Source: Lysobacterales bacterium UBA2790
Lineage (GTDB): Bacteria; Pseudomonadota; Gammaproteobacteria; Xanthomonadales; Xanthomonadaceae
Direction: 5' to 3'
NCBI GenBank assembly: GCA_002352135.1
Contig: DEHW01000101.1
Location: forward strand, 1-20,812
Length of the DNA stretch: 20,812 nucleotides
A program made the translations under genes and the position numbers. The notes under the pieces are model-generated. The model was not told where the DNA came from. It was given only the letters and a program-made list of their open reading frames with translations, and did no database searches. Shown piece after piece: positions 10,533-18,931 of the stretch. Within the stretch, counting starts at the first letter, position 1, and each line of letters starts with the position of its first letter.

Positions 10533-11723
10533 ATGAACAGAGAAGTCACGCATCGCTTGAAGGCATGTGAAGTCCTGTTCAACGAAGGAGATCCGCCGAC
10601 CACAGCGTTTCTGCTTGAGTCGGGTCGCTTGCGCATCACCGCGCGATCCGACGATGGCGAGCGTGTACTTGCGGAAATTGGTCCGGGTGAGCTGGTTGGT
10701 GAAATGGCGGTAATCGATCAATCGCCACGTACGGCGACGGCAACCGCGATCAGTGACTGTCTGCTGCTGGCCATTGATGCGGCGCAGATATCGGAGCGAT
10801 TGAGCAACACCGATCCGATCGTTCGCGCTCTGTTGGAAGGGCAACTTCGTCGCTATCGCGCAACGCTCGCAGCCATCCAAGGGACGCAGGGCGAGTCCGA
10901 GAACCCCTACCAGAACGAACCGCTAGGAATTCACAAGATCCGTCTGGAATCCGCCTTGCGCGAGTCGCTCAGGAACGACGGTCTGGATCTGCGCCTGCAG
11001 CCGCTGATGGATGTTTTGACGGGCGGGATTGCCGGATTTGAGGCCTTGGTGCGCTGGCATCACCCAGAGCGTGGGCCAATTTCTCCGGCAGAGTTCATCA
11101 CGCTCGCGGAAGAAACCTCACTGATCGAGCCGGTGGGTGACTATGTGCTACGGCGCACGCTGGATGCGCTCGTGGATCTGCGTCAACAAGGACTCGGAAC
11201 ATTGCCCTTCATCGCGATCAACGTCTCCGCGCGCCAGATGTCACGCGCCAATCTAGTCGAGCAGCTGCTGGAGGATCTGAGCGAGCGCGACTTGCCTTCA
11301 TCCGCTATAAAACTGGAAATTACCGAGAGCCAGCAGCTCGACTATGCACAAGTTGCCGCGGTGATGAAGCTGGCACAAGGCAATGGCATTCGCGTGGCGC
11401 TGGATGACTTTGGAACGGGCTATTCGAATCTGCAGCACATGCACCTGCTGCCCTTCAATACCCTGAAGGTGGACCAGTCGCTTGCGCGTGGCATGGTCGA
11501 CAATGCCCGGACTAGGGTACTGCTCGGCAGCATCGTAGAAATGGCCAGCAATCTGGATGCTGACGTGGTGGTCGAGGGCATTGAAACCGAGGCGGAACTG
11601 GATGTGCTCCGGCAGTTGGGCGTGCACTATGCGCAAGGCTGGCTTGTGGGGCGTCCGGAGCCCGTGAGCGAGGCCATTCGCCACTATTGCGAGAGCCTAG
11701 GCCGAACTGCACGTCAGTCGTGA
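10533..11723 (+). CDS. Cyclic-nucleotide-binding-domain/EAL fusion, probable c-di-GMP phosphodiesterase
   Basis: The 396-residue soluble protein joins an N-terminal CRP-like cyclic-nucleotide-binding fold (about residues 8-110) to a complete EAL domain (about 134-385), with neither a DNA-binding nor a GGDEF domain. In the sensor part the phosphate-binding cassette is recognisable as GE57MA followed by R66TA. The EAL domain keeps the residues known to be needed for c-di-GMP hydrolysis: E170 (EAL), N230, E262, D291-D292, K312, E348, Q368, and the loop-6 glutamate E265, with spacing like that of active EAL enzymes. It should therefore hydrolyse c-di-GMP to pGpG under control of cAMP or another cNMP. 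A very G-rich ribosome binding site (10524-10530) is just two bases before the ATG. It stands between the pil and moxR blocks. The architecture resembles Bd1971 of Bdellovibrio, a cAMP-sensing phosphodiesterase. Confidence 0.92.
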   Translation: MNREVTHRLKACEVLFNEGDPPTTAFLLESGRLRITARSDDGERVLAEIGPGELVGEMAVIDQSPRTATATAISDCLLLAIDAAQISERLSNTDPIVRALLEGQLRRYRATLAAIQGTQGESENPYQNEPLGIHKIRLESALRESLRNDGLDLRLQPLMDVLTGGIAGFEALVRWHHPERGPISPAEFITLAEETSLIEPVGDYVLRRTLDALVDLRQQGLGTLPFIAINVSARQMSRANLVEQLLEDLSERDLPSSAIKLEITESQQLDYAQVAAVMKLAQGNGIRVALDDFGTGYSNLQHMHLLPFNTLKVDQSLARGMVDNARTRVLLGSIVEMASNLDADVVVEGIETEAELDVLRQLGVHYAQGWLVGRPEPVSEAIRHYCESLGRTARQS

Positions 11724-11727
11724 CGTG
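11710..11727. repeat. Perfect 7-bp dyad at the end of the EAL gene
   Basis: CACGTCA (11710-11716) and TGACGTG (11721-11727) form a perfect inverted repeat with a 4-base spacer. The dyad overlaps the stop codon of the EAL gene. No T-run follows, so it is not a classical terminator. It may be a weak hairpin, a protein-binding dyad or chance. Confidence 0.35.
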
Positions 11728-11855
11728 ATGGCACCGTTAACCCTGACCGATGGGAGATGCGCCGCCAGCTTGGTCGGAGCATAGTCGTGCCAATGACGGA
11801 ACCTTCAACCGAACCTATGGTCGGAGGCGCGCTGATTTTGACCCTCGGAAGGCCC

Positions 11856-12863
11856 ATGCACGAGCACGCTAACGACGCCACGCTTACTACCCCGTCTCTG
11901 CACCAGCGATTCGCCCACCTTCGAGAGGCACTGGCAGCGACCGTGGTCGGCCAACCCGCCTTGGTGGATCGTCTGTTGATCGCTTTGCTCGCCGATGGAC
12001 ACCTGTTGGTGGAAGGCGCACCGGGTCTGGCCAAAACGACGGCCATCAAGGCGCTGGCGGAGCGCATCGAATCGACCTTTCACCGCCTGCAGTTCACCCC
12101 AGACCTGTTGCCTGCTGACCTGACGGGTACGGACATCTACCGCCCGCAGGAAGCGCGCTTCGAGTTTCAGCCGGGTCCGCTGTTCCACAACTTGCTCTTG
12201 GCCGACGAAATCAACCGTGCGCCCGCAAAAGTGCAGTCGGCGCTGCTGGAGGCGATGGGCGAGCGACAGATCACCGTGGGCCGCGTGACCTATCCATTGC
12301 CGAAGCTGTTTCTGGTCATGGCAACCCAGAATCCGATCGAGCAGGAAGGCACCTATCCCTTGCCGGAGGCGCAACTGGATCGCTTTCTGATGCATGTGCG
12401 CATCGGTTATCCCGAAGCCAGTGCAGAGGCGGAGATCCTCCGCCTGACCCGCGAGCAAGCACGCAGTGGCGCGCGGTTTGGTGCGCCGATGCGCGAGGCG
12501 AAGATCAGTGAGGCGGAAATCTTCGCCGCGCGCCAAGAGGCCCTACACATCCATTTCGCGCCCGAACTTGAGCGCTACCTGATTGAGCTGGTGCTGGTGA
12601 CGCGCGATGCGGGTGCCTACAGCAATGAACTGAAACGTCGAATCGCTTTCGGCGCCAGCCCCCGTGGATCGATTGCACTGGAACGTTGCGCGCGAGCCAA
12701 TGCATGGCTTGCAGGCCGCGACTACGTCACCCCCCAGGACATCCAGGTGATCGCTGCGGATGTCTTGCGGCATCGCGTGCTGATGAGTTTTGAGGCCGAA
12801 GCCGAGGGTGTGACCAGTGACCAGGTGATCGCCGAGTTGCTGGATCGCGTTCCCTGCCCTTGA
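11856..12863 (+). CDS. MoxR-family AAA+ ATPase
   Basis: MoxR ATPases are cytoplasmic AAA+ proteins thought to act as chaperones or activators on VWA-domain partners encoded beside them. The 335-residue product has Walker A GAPGLAKT (residues 54-61), Walker B LLLADE (113-118), sensor 1 in MATQNP (Asn159), an LDRF arginine-finger candidate (Arg176) and a sensor-2 GASPRG motif (Arg270), ending in the helical lid. I chose the ATG at 11856 because GGAAGG (11847-11852) precedes it and the length then fits the family. In-frame ATGs at 11757, 11793 and 11817 would add up to 33 residues with no recognisable motif. It is the first gene of the Bat-type operon. No convincing promoter is visible in the spacer behind the EAL gene. 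Confidence 0.94.
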   Translation: MHEHANDATLTTPSLHQRFAHLREALAATVVGQPALVDRLLIALLADGHLLVEGAPGLAKTTAIKALAERIESTFHRLQFTPDLLPADLTGTDIYRPQEARFEFQPGPLFHNLLLADEINRAPAKVQSALLEAMGERQITVGRVTYPLPKLFLVMATQNPIEQEGTYPLPEAQLDRFLMHVRIGYPEASAEAEILRLTREQARSGARFGAPMREAKISEAEIFAARQEALHIHFAPELERYLIELVLVTRDAGAYSNELKRRIAFGASPRGSIALERCARANAWLAGRDYVTPQDIQVIAADVLRHRVLMSFEAEAEGVTSDQVIAELLDRVPCP

Positions 12864-12875
12864 GGCGACACTGAC

Positions 12876-13799
12876 GTGAATCACTCGCTCTTCGAGCCCA
12901 CCATGCCAGAGCTGCTGTCGTTGCGCGCGCGCGCAGGCGAACTCGCCAGCGGCGCGCGAAGGCGCTCGGCAGATCGTGACGCGGGTACGCGGCACTCGCC
13001 ATTCCGCGGGCGCGGCATGGATTACGCGGAGTCGCGTGCCTATGCCGCCGGCGATGACGTTCGTCACATCGACTGGCGCGTCACCGCGCGCAGCGGCGAG
13101 CTGCATACCAAGTTGTTTGCGCCCGAACGCGAGAGAACCTCTGCCGTCGTGGTTGATACCGCGGCGGCGATGGGATTCGGCACACGCGCCTGCTACAAGA
13201 CGGTGGCTGCGGCCCGATTGGCTGCCTTGTTCGTCTGGGCCGCCGTGGCGCAGGGAGATCGCATCTGTGCAGCGAGCTTTGGTCGCCATGGGGGCCTGAT
13301 CCCCTCGTTGGCGGGACGTCGCGGCGCGCTGCGGGCACTGGACGCGATTTGTCGCTGGTCATCTCAGGCGATTGCAGACACGCCATCCGAGACCACACTC
13401 AGCGTGACCTTGGACAGCTTGGCGCGGGGATTGAATTCCGGTGCGCATGTGCTGCTGGTGGTTGATCAGCGCAGTGTGGACGAGGATGCCGAGCGAGCGC
13501 TGCGGCGACTGCGTCGACACCATGACGTGATGGCGGTGGTGTTGGTGGATGCCTTTGAGCGCAGCCGATTACCGTCGGGTGTCTATCGGGTAGCTGCATT
13601 GGCGGGCGAAGCGCAACTGGTAGTGGAAGCAGATGGCGAAGCGCCCTGGCAGCAAGCCTGGAGAATGGCGCAGGAGTCCGCAGTCTGGCGTCTGCGAAAG
13701 GTCGGCGCGGGCGCCATGATTGCGCGAAGCGACCAGGACCCAGTGCAGGTGCTGCGCGATCTGCTGCGCGGTGTCCCCGCCGTGGCGGTGGGCGAATGA
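12876..13799 (+). CDS. DUF58 domain protein of the MoxR/Bat operon
   Basis: DUF58 proteins are regular partners of MoxR ATPases and contain a VWA-like fold; their biochemical role is not settled. The 307-residue protein has the family core with GMDYAESRAYAAGDDVRHIDW (about residues 47-67) followed by an ARSGELHTK segment. The position equivalent to the MIDAS DxSxS reads DTAAA (94-98), so metal binding there is unlikely. There is no signal peptide or membrane helix, so it is probably cytoplasmic. The GTG start at 12876 lies 12 bases behind the moxR stop, with GAGG at 12862-12865 as the only candidate ribosome binding site; an ATG at 12903 is the alternative. It overlaps the next gene by four bases. 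Confidence 0.9.
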   Translation: MNHSLFEPTMPELLSLRARAGELASGARRRSADRDAGTRHSPFRGRGMDYAESRAYAAGDDVRHIDWRVTARSGELHTKLFAPERERTSAVVVDTAAAMGFGTRACYKTVAAARLAALFVWAAVAQGDRICAASFGRHGGLIPSLAGRRGALRALDAICRWSSQAIADTPSETTLSVTLDSLARGLNSGAHVLLVVDQRSVDEDAERALRRLRRHHDVMAVVLVDAFERSRLPSGVYRVAALAGEAQLVVEADGEAPWQQAWRMAQESAVWRLRKVGAGAMIARSDQDPVQVLRDLLRGVPAVAVGE

Positions 13800-14275
13800 A
13801 CGCGCCAGCCCCGCAAGGTCCCATTCTGCAGGATATTCATCTGCCCATCGAACCGGGGTGGTGGCCGCCCGCGCCGGGATGGTGGCTGCTGGCTGGCGTG
13901 ATATTCGCCGTGCTCGTCTGGATGGGTTATCGGTGGCGGCGTTGGCAACGGCGTCGTGCCCGTGCCGCCCAGTGGCTTACCGAGTTTGATCGTACGACGC
14001 AGACGGGCTTGCCCATTGCGCGGGTTCGCGCAGCCACCGCGCTGTTGCGTCGTGCGGCGCACGAATACGCACCCGCAAACGCGTCACTGCCTGGCGAGCG
14101 GTGGCTGGACTACCTCAAGTCCCTACGTGCCGACGCCAACCTGGACGCAGAAGTGCAAACCTTGTGGCGCGATGGCCAGTGGCGACCCGACGTCGCCGAG
14201 TCCTTGGCAATTCGATTTGTTGCGGAAGCGAATGCACTCCTGCGCAGCATGATTCAACAGGGAGGCGGGCAATGA
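13796..14275 (+). CDS. DUF4381 small membrane protein
   Basis: This 159-residue protein matches DUF4381, a family found between the DUF58 and VWA genes of Bat-type operons in proteobacteria and of unknown biochemical role. It opens with the characteristic LQDIHLPIEPGWWPPAPGWW segment (residues 11-30), a Pro/Trp-rich stretch just before a single membrane helix (about 31-48). An Arg-rich cytoplasmic-side cluster (RWRRWQRRRAR) and a helical soluble domain follow. The charge pattern suggests an N-out, C-in orientation. It overlaps the DUF58 gene and the BatA gene by four bases each, which suggests translational coupling and a shared complex. Confidence 0.88.
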   Translation: MNAPAPQGPILQDIHLPIEPGWWPPAPGWWLLAGVIFAVLVWMGYRWRRWQRRRARAAQWLTEFDRTTQTGLPIARVRAATALLRRAAHEYAPANASLPGERWLDYLKSLRADANLDAEVQTLWRDGQWRPDVAESLAIRFVAEANALLRSMIQQGGGQ

Positions 14276-15261
14276 TCGAGTTTGCCTGGCCATGGCTCGG
14301 ACTCGCCGTGTTTTTGCCCTTGCTCGCGCGTCTCCTTGCGGCCTCGGGGCGCGCTGGCGGCAGCTTGCTTCGTTTGCCCGTTCGGGTGGAGCTAAGCCAT
14401 TCCGTCGCCGGTCGAAAGTCCGCGGCATTGCGTCCGGCGGTGTGGCTATTCGCATTGCTGTGGCTGGCCTTGGTCGGTGCTGCGATGCGACCGCAGTGGT
14501 TGGGTGAGGTCGCACAGCCTCCGCAGACTGGGCGCGACCTGCTGTTGGCGGTGGACGTCTCGGGCAGCATGGCGGCCGAGGACATGGTGATCGCGCGTCG
14601 TCGGGTGGATCGACTGACTGCTGTCAAAGTGGTGCTGGGTGATTTTCTGGAACGACGCATTGGTGATCGCGTCGGGCTCTTGTTGTTCGGGCAGCAGGCC
14701 TACCTGCTCACCCCGCTGACCTTTGACCGCGCACATGTGCGCTATCAATTGGAGACCAGCGTGATTGGCATGGCGGGACGCGAGACCGCCATCGGCGATG
14801 CGATTGGTTTGGCAGTCAAACGCCTGCGCGAACGCCCCGAATCGCAGCGCGTTCTGGTCTTGCTGACGGACGGCGTCAATACGGCTGGCACGTTGGAGCC
14901 CTTGAAGGCGGCTGAATTGGCGGCAAGCGAGGGAGTTCGCGTGTACACCGTGGCCATCGGCAGCGAGCGTGGTGCGACGCAGATGTTCGGCCTGCAACTG
15001 AATACCGCGGGTGCCGAGATTGATGAGCCCACGCTGATTGCCGTGGCAGAACGCACCGGCGGACGCTTCTTCCGCGCGCGCGACACGGCGGAGTTGGCGG
15101 GCATCTACGCGGAAGTGGATCGCTTGGAGCCCGTTGAGTACGAGGGCGAGCCATTGCGTCCGCGCGACGAGCTTTACGTCTGGCCGCTCGCTGCTGCCCT
15201 ACTCCTGGGCCTGCTGCTGGGCGGCTTGCAGTGGATGGAGGGCATGGCATGGAGGCGCTGA
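14272..15261 (+). CDS. batA: BatA-type VWA-domain membrane protein
   Basis: This is a 329-residue inner-membrane protein with a VWA domain, the BatA-like component of the MoxR/Bat system (named for Bacteroides aerotolerance; the actual role in gammaproteobacteria is uncertain). It has N-terminal hydrophobic segments (about residues 5-23 and 55-72), a VWA domain and a C-terminal membrane helix (about 303-320). The metal-binding MIDAS site is complete: D95-V-S97-G-S99, T172 in ETAIGDAI and D200 in LLTDG. The ATG at 14272 overlaps the upstream stop (ATGA) and has GGAGG at 14261-14265. It overlaps batB by 13 bases. Among the three VWA-like proteins of this operon it alone has a canonical MIDAS. 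Confidence 0.93.
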   Translation: MIEFAWPWLGLAVFLPLLARLLAASGRAGGSLLRLPVRVELSHSVAGRKSAALRPAVWLFALLWLALVGAAMRPQWLGEVAQPPQTGRDLLLAVDVSGSMAAEDMVIARRRVDRLTAVKVVLGDFLERRIGDRVGLLLFGQQAYLLTPLTFDRAHVRYQLETSVIGMAGRETAIGDAIGLAVKRLRERPESQRVLVLLTDGVNTAGTLEPLKAAELAASEGVRVYTVAIGSERGATQMFGLQLNTAGAEIDEPTLIAVAERTGGRFFRARDTAELAGIYAEVDRLEPVEYEGEPLRPRDELYVWPLAAALLLGLLLGGLQWMEGMAWRR

Positions 15262-17099
15262 CTCTGCTGCGTCCCGTTTGGTTGTGGGGACTGCTGGCCG
15301 TTCCCGTGTGGATTCTGCTTTGGCGCTGGCGCAGCCACCGTGCTGACCCCTGGCGGGCCGTCTGCGACGCCGAATTGCTGAAGGCACAGCAAGTCTCTTC
15401 TGGCAGTGCAATGCGCCTGCGTCTGCTGTGGCTGCTGAGCGTCTACGTGCTGACCATCATCGCGCTGGCAGGCCCCAGTCTGGGTCGTGAAGCACGACCA
15501 CTGAACCAGAACAGTGACGCCCTGATTGTCGCGCTGGATCTCAGCGAGGTGATGCGCGCAGGCGACCTGAAGCCGGATCGCTTGAGCCGTGCACGATTCA
15601 AGTTGACCGCCTTGCTGCGACAGCGCAAGGCCGGACAAACGGCTCTCATCGCCTATGCGGGCGAGGCGTTCACCGTGGCACCGCTGACCGATGATCTGAG
15701 CACCTTGGACAACTTGCTGCAGGCACTTGACCCTTCGGTGATGCCGATTGCAGGTCAGCGACCCGAGCGCGCGATTCGCATGGCGCAGCAGATGCTCGAT
15801 GATGCGGCGTTGGCGCGAGCGCGATTGCTGCTGCTGACCAGTGCCACCACTGACGATGCGGAGCGGGCTGCTGCCGAGGCACAGCGTCGAGGCTTGATCG
15901 TTTCGGTTCTGGGTGTGGGCACGGATCATGGTGCGCCGGTGCCAGTGGGTGGCGGAGGATTTCTGCAGGATTCCAGTGGCGGCATTCTGCTGCCCAAACT
16001 GGATGACGACGCGCTGCGAGCGCTGGCAGACGCGGGCGGTGGCGCCTATCAACGGATATCGGATGACGAGTCTGATCTGCAGGCGCTAGGCGTGCTCGAT
16101 CCGACGCGCACCGACATTGGCGATGAAGTCGCCGCCGATCAAAGCATGACACGGCCAAGAGATGATGGCCCGTGGCTGCTCCTGCTGCTGCTGCCGTTGG
16201 TGGCTATGGCGGCGCGGCGCGGTGTGTTGTGGTCCTTGGTGCTTGCAACGCCTCTACTTTCCGTCACTCCGGAAATCCAGGCCAGCGTCTGGGACGACCT
16301 GTGGCAGCGCGCTGACCAACAGGCTTGGCAGGCACTGCAGGCCGATGATCCTGCGCGCGCGCGCGAATTGGCAGAAGACCCCGCATTGCGTGGCAGTGCC
16401 GCCTACCGTGCGCAGGACTTCAACGCTGCGGCCGAGGAGTTTGCCAGCGGCGCGGATGTCGACAGCGCCTACAACCGCGGCACCGCATTGGCCAAGGCAC
16501 AGCGCTACGAGGAGGCACTGAGTGCACTCGATGAGGCCTTGAGGCGCGACCCTTCGCATGCCGACGCCAAGGCTAATCGCGATGCGGTGGCACAGTGGCT
16601 GGAGCAACAGAAGCAGCAGGAAAAGCCCGAGCAATCGAAATCGGGCGAGGGCGGCGGGCAGAGCGGCGAGGGGGAGCCCTCCGACGGGAAGCCTGAAGAC
16701 GGCGAACAAAGCGAATCCGGTGAGCCGCAAGACGGCGAGCAGCAGGGCGCCGACCCTAACGCGGGGGAGTCTGGCGAACAGGGTCAAGCGCAGGATGCTG
16801 AAGGCGAGCAGTCAGCGGACGATCAAGCCGATTCTTCATCGCAGGAGTCAGCGGCATCCGAGCAGGATTTCCAGCAGGAAATGCAGCAGGCACTCGACGC
16901 TCAGGCGCCCGAGCAGGATCAGACGCAGGGTGAGCAGAAGGCGTCCGAAGCGGTCAGTGCCGAGCAGATCAGCGAGGCAGAGCGTGAGCAGGCGATGCAG
17001 CAGTTGTTGCGCCGTGTGCCCGATGATCCCGGTGGTTTGCTGCGGCGCAAGTTCATCCTCGAATACCAGCGTCGGCAACAGGAAGGAAACGAGCGATGA
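15249..17099 (+). CDS. batB: BatB-type VWA/TPR membrane protein with acidic linker
   Basis: The 616-residue protein combines the BatB VWA domain with a TPR segment as in BatC. It has two N-terminal membrane helices (about residues 6-27 and 57-76), a VWA domain (about 88-285), two further hydrophobic segments (about 308-340), TPR-like helices (about 385-450, including AYNRGTALAKAQRYEEAL), an acidic Gln/Glu/Ser/Gly-rich linker (about 452-575) and a conserved-looking C-terminal helix (about 575-612). The MIDAS motif is degenerate: D97-L-S99-E-V101, and S198 where BatA has D200. I chose the ATG at 15249 because GGAGGG (15237-15242) is six bases upstream; a GTG at 15231 would add six residues. It overlaps batA by 13 bases and batD by four. 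Confidence 0.92.
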   Translation: MEALTLLRPVWLWGLLAVPVWILLWRWRSHRADPWRAVCDAELLKAQQVSSGSAMRLRLLWLLSVYVLTIIALAGPSLGREARPLNQNSDALIVALDLSEVMRAGDLKPDRLSRARFKLTALLRQRKAGQTALIAYAGEAFTVAPLTDDLSTLDNLLQALDPSVMPIAGQRPERAIRMAQQMLDDAALARARLLLLTSATTDDAERAAAEAQRRGLIVSVLGVGTDHGAPVPVGGGGFLQDSSGGILLPKLDDDALRALADAGGGAYQRISDDESDLQALGVLDPTRTDIGDEVAADQSMTRPRDDGPWLLLLLLPLVAMAARRGVLWSLVLATPLLSVTPEIQASVWDDLWQRADQQAWQALQADDPARARELAEDPALRGSAAYRAQDFNAAAEEFASGADVDSAYNRGTALAKAQRYEEALSALDEALRRDPSHADAKANRDAVAQWLEQQKQQEKPEQSKSGEGGGQSGEGEPSDGKPEDGEQSESGEPQDGEQQGADPNAGESGEQGQAQDAEGEQSADDQADSSSQESAASEQDFQQEMQQALDAQAPEQDQTQGEQKASEAVSAEQISEAEREQAMQQLLRRVPDDPGGLLRRKFILEYQRRQQEGNER

Positions 17100-18847
17100 G
17101 GTCGCTAGTGAAAAACATCTTCGCCAAGCCCAATCAAAGCGCGTGGCCGCGATGTGGTGGGCAATGGTTCGCGTGGGCGCTGGTCGCGCTGAGCTTGTGC
17201 AGCGGTCAGGTCGTTGCCGCGGCACGCGCATTCCTGGATCGCGATAGCATCGGACTGGGCGAGACGGTGACGCTGAATATCGAGGTCGATGGTATCGGCA
17301 GTGGCGAGCCGGATCTGTCGGCCCTGGCGAACAACTTCCGTGTGCTGGGTAGTTCCAGCAATACCCAAGTCAGTCTGGTCAACGGGCAGCAGTCAGCACG
17401 CACCTTGTGGGGCGTAGTCTTGGAGCCGCTGCAGGAGGGCGTACTCGGTATCCCGGCGCTCAGTGTGCGAGGAGAGAGTACCCAACCGCTAACGCTGACC
17501 GTACGCACGGTTGCCGCCGGGGCTTCCGCGCAAGGTGAGGTTTTCATCGAAGTTGAATCCACGAGCGCATCGCCTTACGTCCAGCAACAACTCATCTACA
17601 GCATCCGGTTGTTTTACGCAGTCACCCTGCTTGACGGTCAACTGGACGATCCGCGTGCCGAGAATGCGGAGATTCGTCGGATAGGTAGCGATGCCACCTA
17701 TCAAAGTGAGCGCAATGGAAGACGCTACAACGTCATCGAACGGCGCTACGCGATCACCCCGCAACGCAGTGGGGCACTGACACTGCCTGCACCGAGGTTT
17801 CGTGGGCGTGCCTTGTCCGATGCTGGCCGCGGCAGGATGTTCGATCCGGGTAGGACGGTCAGCGCCCAAGGTGAAGCATTGGAGTTGGACGTGCGGCCCG
17901 CGCCCGCGACGGCAGCCACCCCTTGGCTGCCGTCGCAGTCTCTGCAATACACCGCGCAGGTCAGTTCGGCCTCATCGCCCGCGAAGGTGGGTGAGCCAAT
18001 TACCTTGACGCTGCGAGTGCAGGCGCAAGGATTGGCCGCTGAACAGCTTCCAGAGCTGATCCTGCCGGACATAGAAGGGGCTGAGATCTATCCGGATCAG
18101 GAGTCTTCTCAGACCCGCGAGAATGCGGGTTGGGTTGTGGGCGAGCGCATCCGGCGATTCGCCATCGTTCCTAAGCAACCTGGTGCGTTGCAGATTCCTG
18201 CGCTGAATATGGGGTGGTGGGATGTCGTCGCCGACCAAGCGGCCAAAGCCGAAATTGCCGCACAGACATTGAGCGTCGTTGGTGTGGATGGGGAGGTCGC
18301 CCGCCCGCCGACGGTGACCGCTGCCCAGAACAGTCAGGAGAGCCAAGCCGAATCCGGTGGCGAGCTAGCGACCAGTACGTCCGCGTCGCCGTGGTTGTGG
18401 GTCAGCTCCGTGCTGGCCGTGCTCTGGTTGAGCACTTTGGGCTGGGTCTGGCGTTTGCAGCGGCGTTCGCCGCCTTCGTCGGTCTCACCGACGCAGCGCG
18501 AACGCCCAGTGCCTCCGACAGGCTTGGGTCCGGTTCTGCAACAGGGCGATCTGTCGGCCATTGCCAGCGCCTTGCGTCAGGCTGCACAACAGGCCACGGG
18601 AATCCGATTTGTCTCGTTGCAAGATTTGGCCACCCGATTGACCCTCGCAGGGCAACGTGACGCGGTTCTGCTGTTGGAGCGCCATCTTTACGGGGCGGGC
18701 ACAGACGACAGGGTGGCTGCGGCGGCGACTCTTCGCGACACGTTGCGAAACGCCTTTCGCCAGGCGCCACAATGGCAGAGCGAATCTTCGGCACTGAAGG
18801 CGACAGCATTGCCATCCTTGTACCCAGAGCGCGGCTCGCCGCACTAG
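17096..18847 (+). CDS. batD: BatD family envelope protein
   Basis: BatD proteins are secreted, membrane-anchored partners of BatA/BatB with a large periplasmic beta-rich region. The 583-residue product has an N-terminal signal sequence (hydrophobic core about residues 22-42, possible cleavage near VVAAA), the opening typical of the family (FLDRDSIGLGETVTLNIEV), two or more Ig-like beta domains, a membrane helix (about 432-453), and a Pro/Arg-rich stretch followed by a helical cytoplasmic tail ending near 560. The ATG overlaps the batB stop (ATGA) with GGAAGG at 17081-17086. It is the last gene of the operon. No classical terminator follows it. Confidence 0.92.
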   Translation: MRSLVKNIFAKPNQSAWPRCGGQWFAWALVALSLCSGQVVAAARAFLDRDSIGLGETVTLNIEVDGIGSGEPDLSALANNFRVLGSSSNTQVSLVNGQQSARTLWGVVLEPLQEGVLGIPALSVRGESTQPLTLTVRTVAAGASAQGEVFIEVESTSASPYVQQQLIYSIRLFYAVTLLDGQLDDPRAENAEIRRIGSDATYQSERNGRRYNVIERRYAITPQRSGALTLPAPRFRGRALSDAGRGRMFDPGRTVSAQGEALELDVRPAPATAATPWLPSQSLQYTAQVSSASSPAKVGEPITLTLRVQAQGLAAEQLPELILPDIEGAEIYPDQESSQTRENAGWVVGERIRRFAIVPKQPGALQIPALNMGWWDVVADQAAKAEIAAQTLSVVGVDGEVARPPTVTAAQNSQESQAESGGELATSTSASPWLWVSSVLAVLWLSTLGWVWRLQRRSPPSSVSPTQRERPVPPTGLGPVLQQGDLSAIASALRQAAQQATGIRFVSLQDLATRLTLAGQRDAVLLLERHLYGAGTDDRVAAAATLRDTLRNAFRQAPQWQSESSALKATALPSLYPERGSPH

Positions 18848-18931
18848 CGGTCGGCAAACGTTCCGTCGCGAACCGATGTGAAGGAACGCTGGTGTACCAT
18901 CCGCTGGACTGCGTCGCCATGGGCATGCAGC

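Noticed and set aside
12923-12934. Run of (GC)6 in the DUF58 gene, with a similar run at 16353-16365 in batB, considered as a phase-variation tract
   Set aside because: Both runs encode Ala-Arg alternation using the favoured codons of a GC-rich genome. They are short, and both reading frames are intact.
18859-18888. CGTTCC...GGAACG pairing after batD considered as the operon terminator
   Set aside because: Six-base arms with an 18-base loop and no T-rich tail; not convincing.
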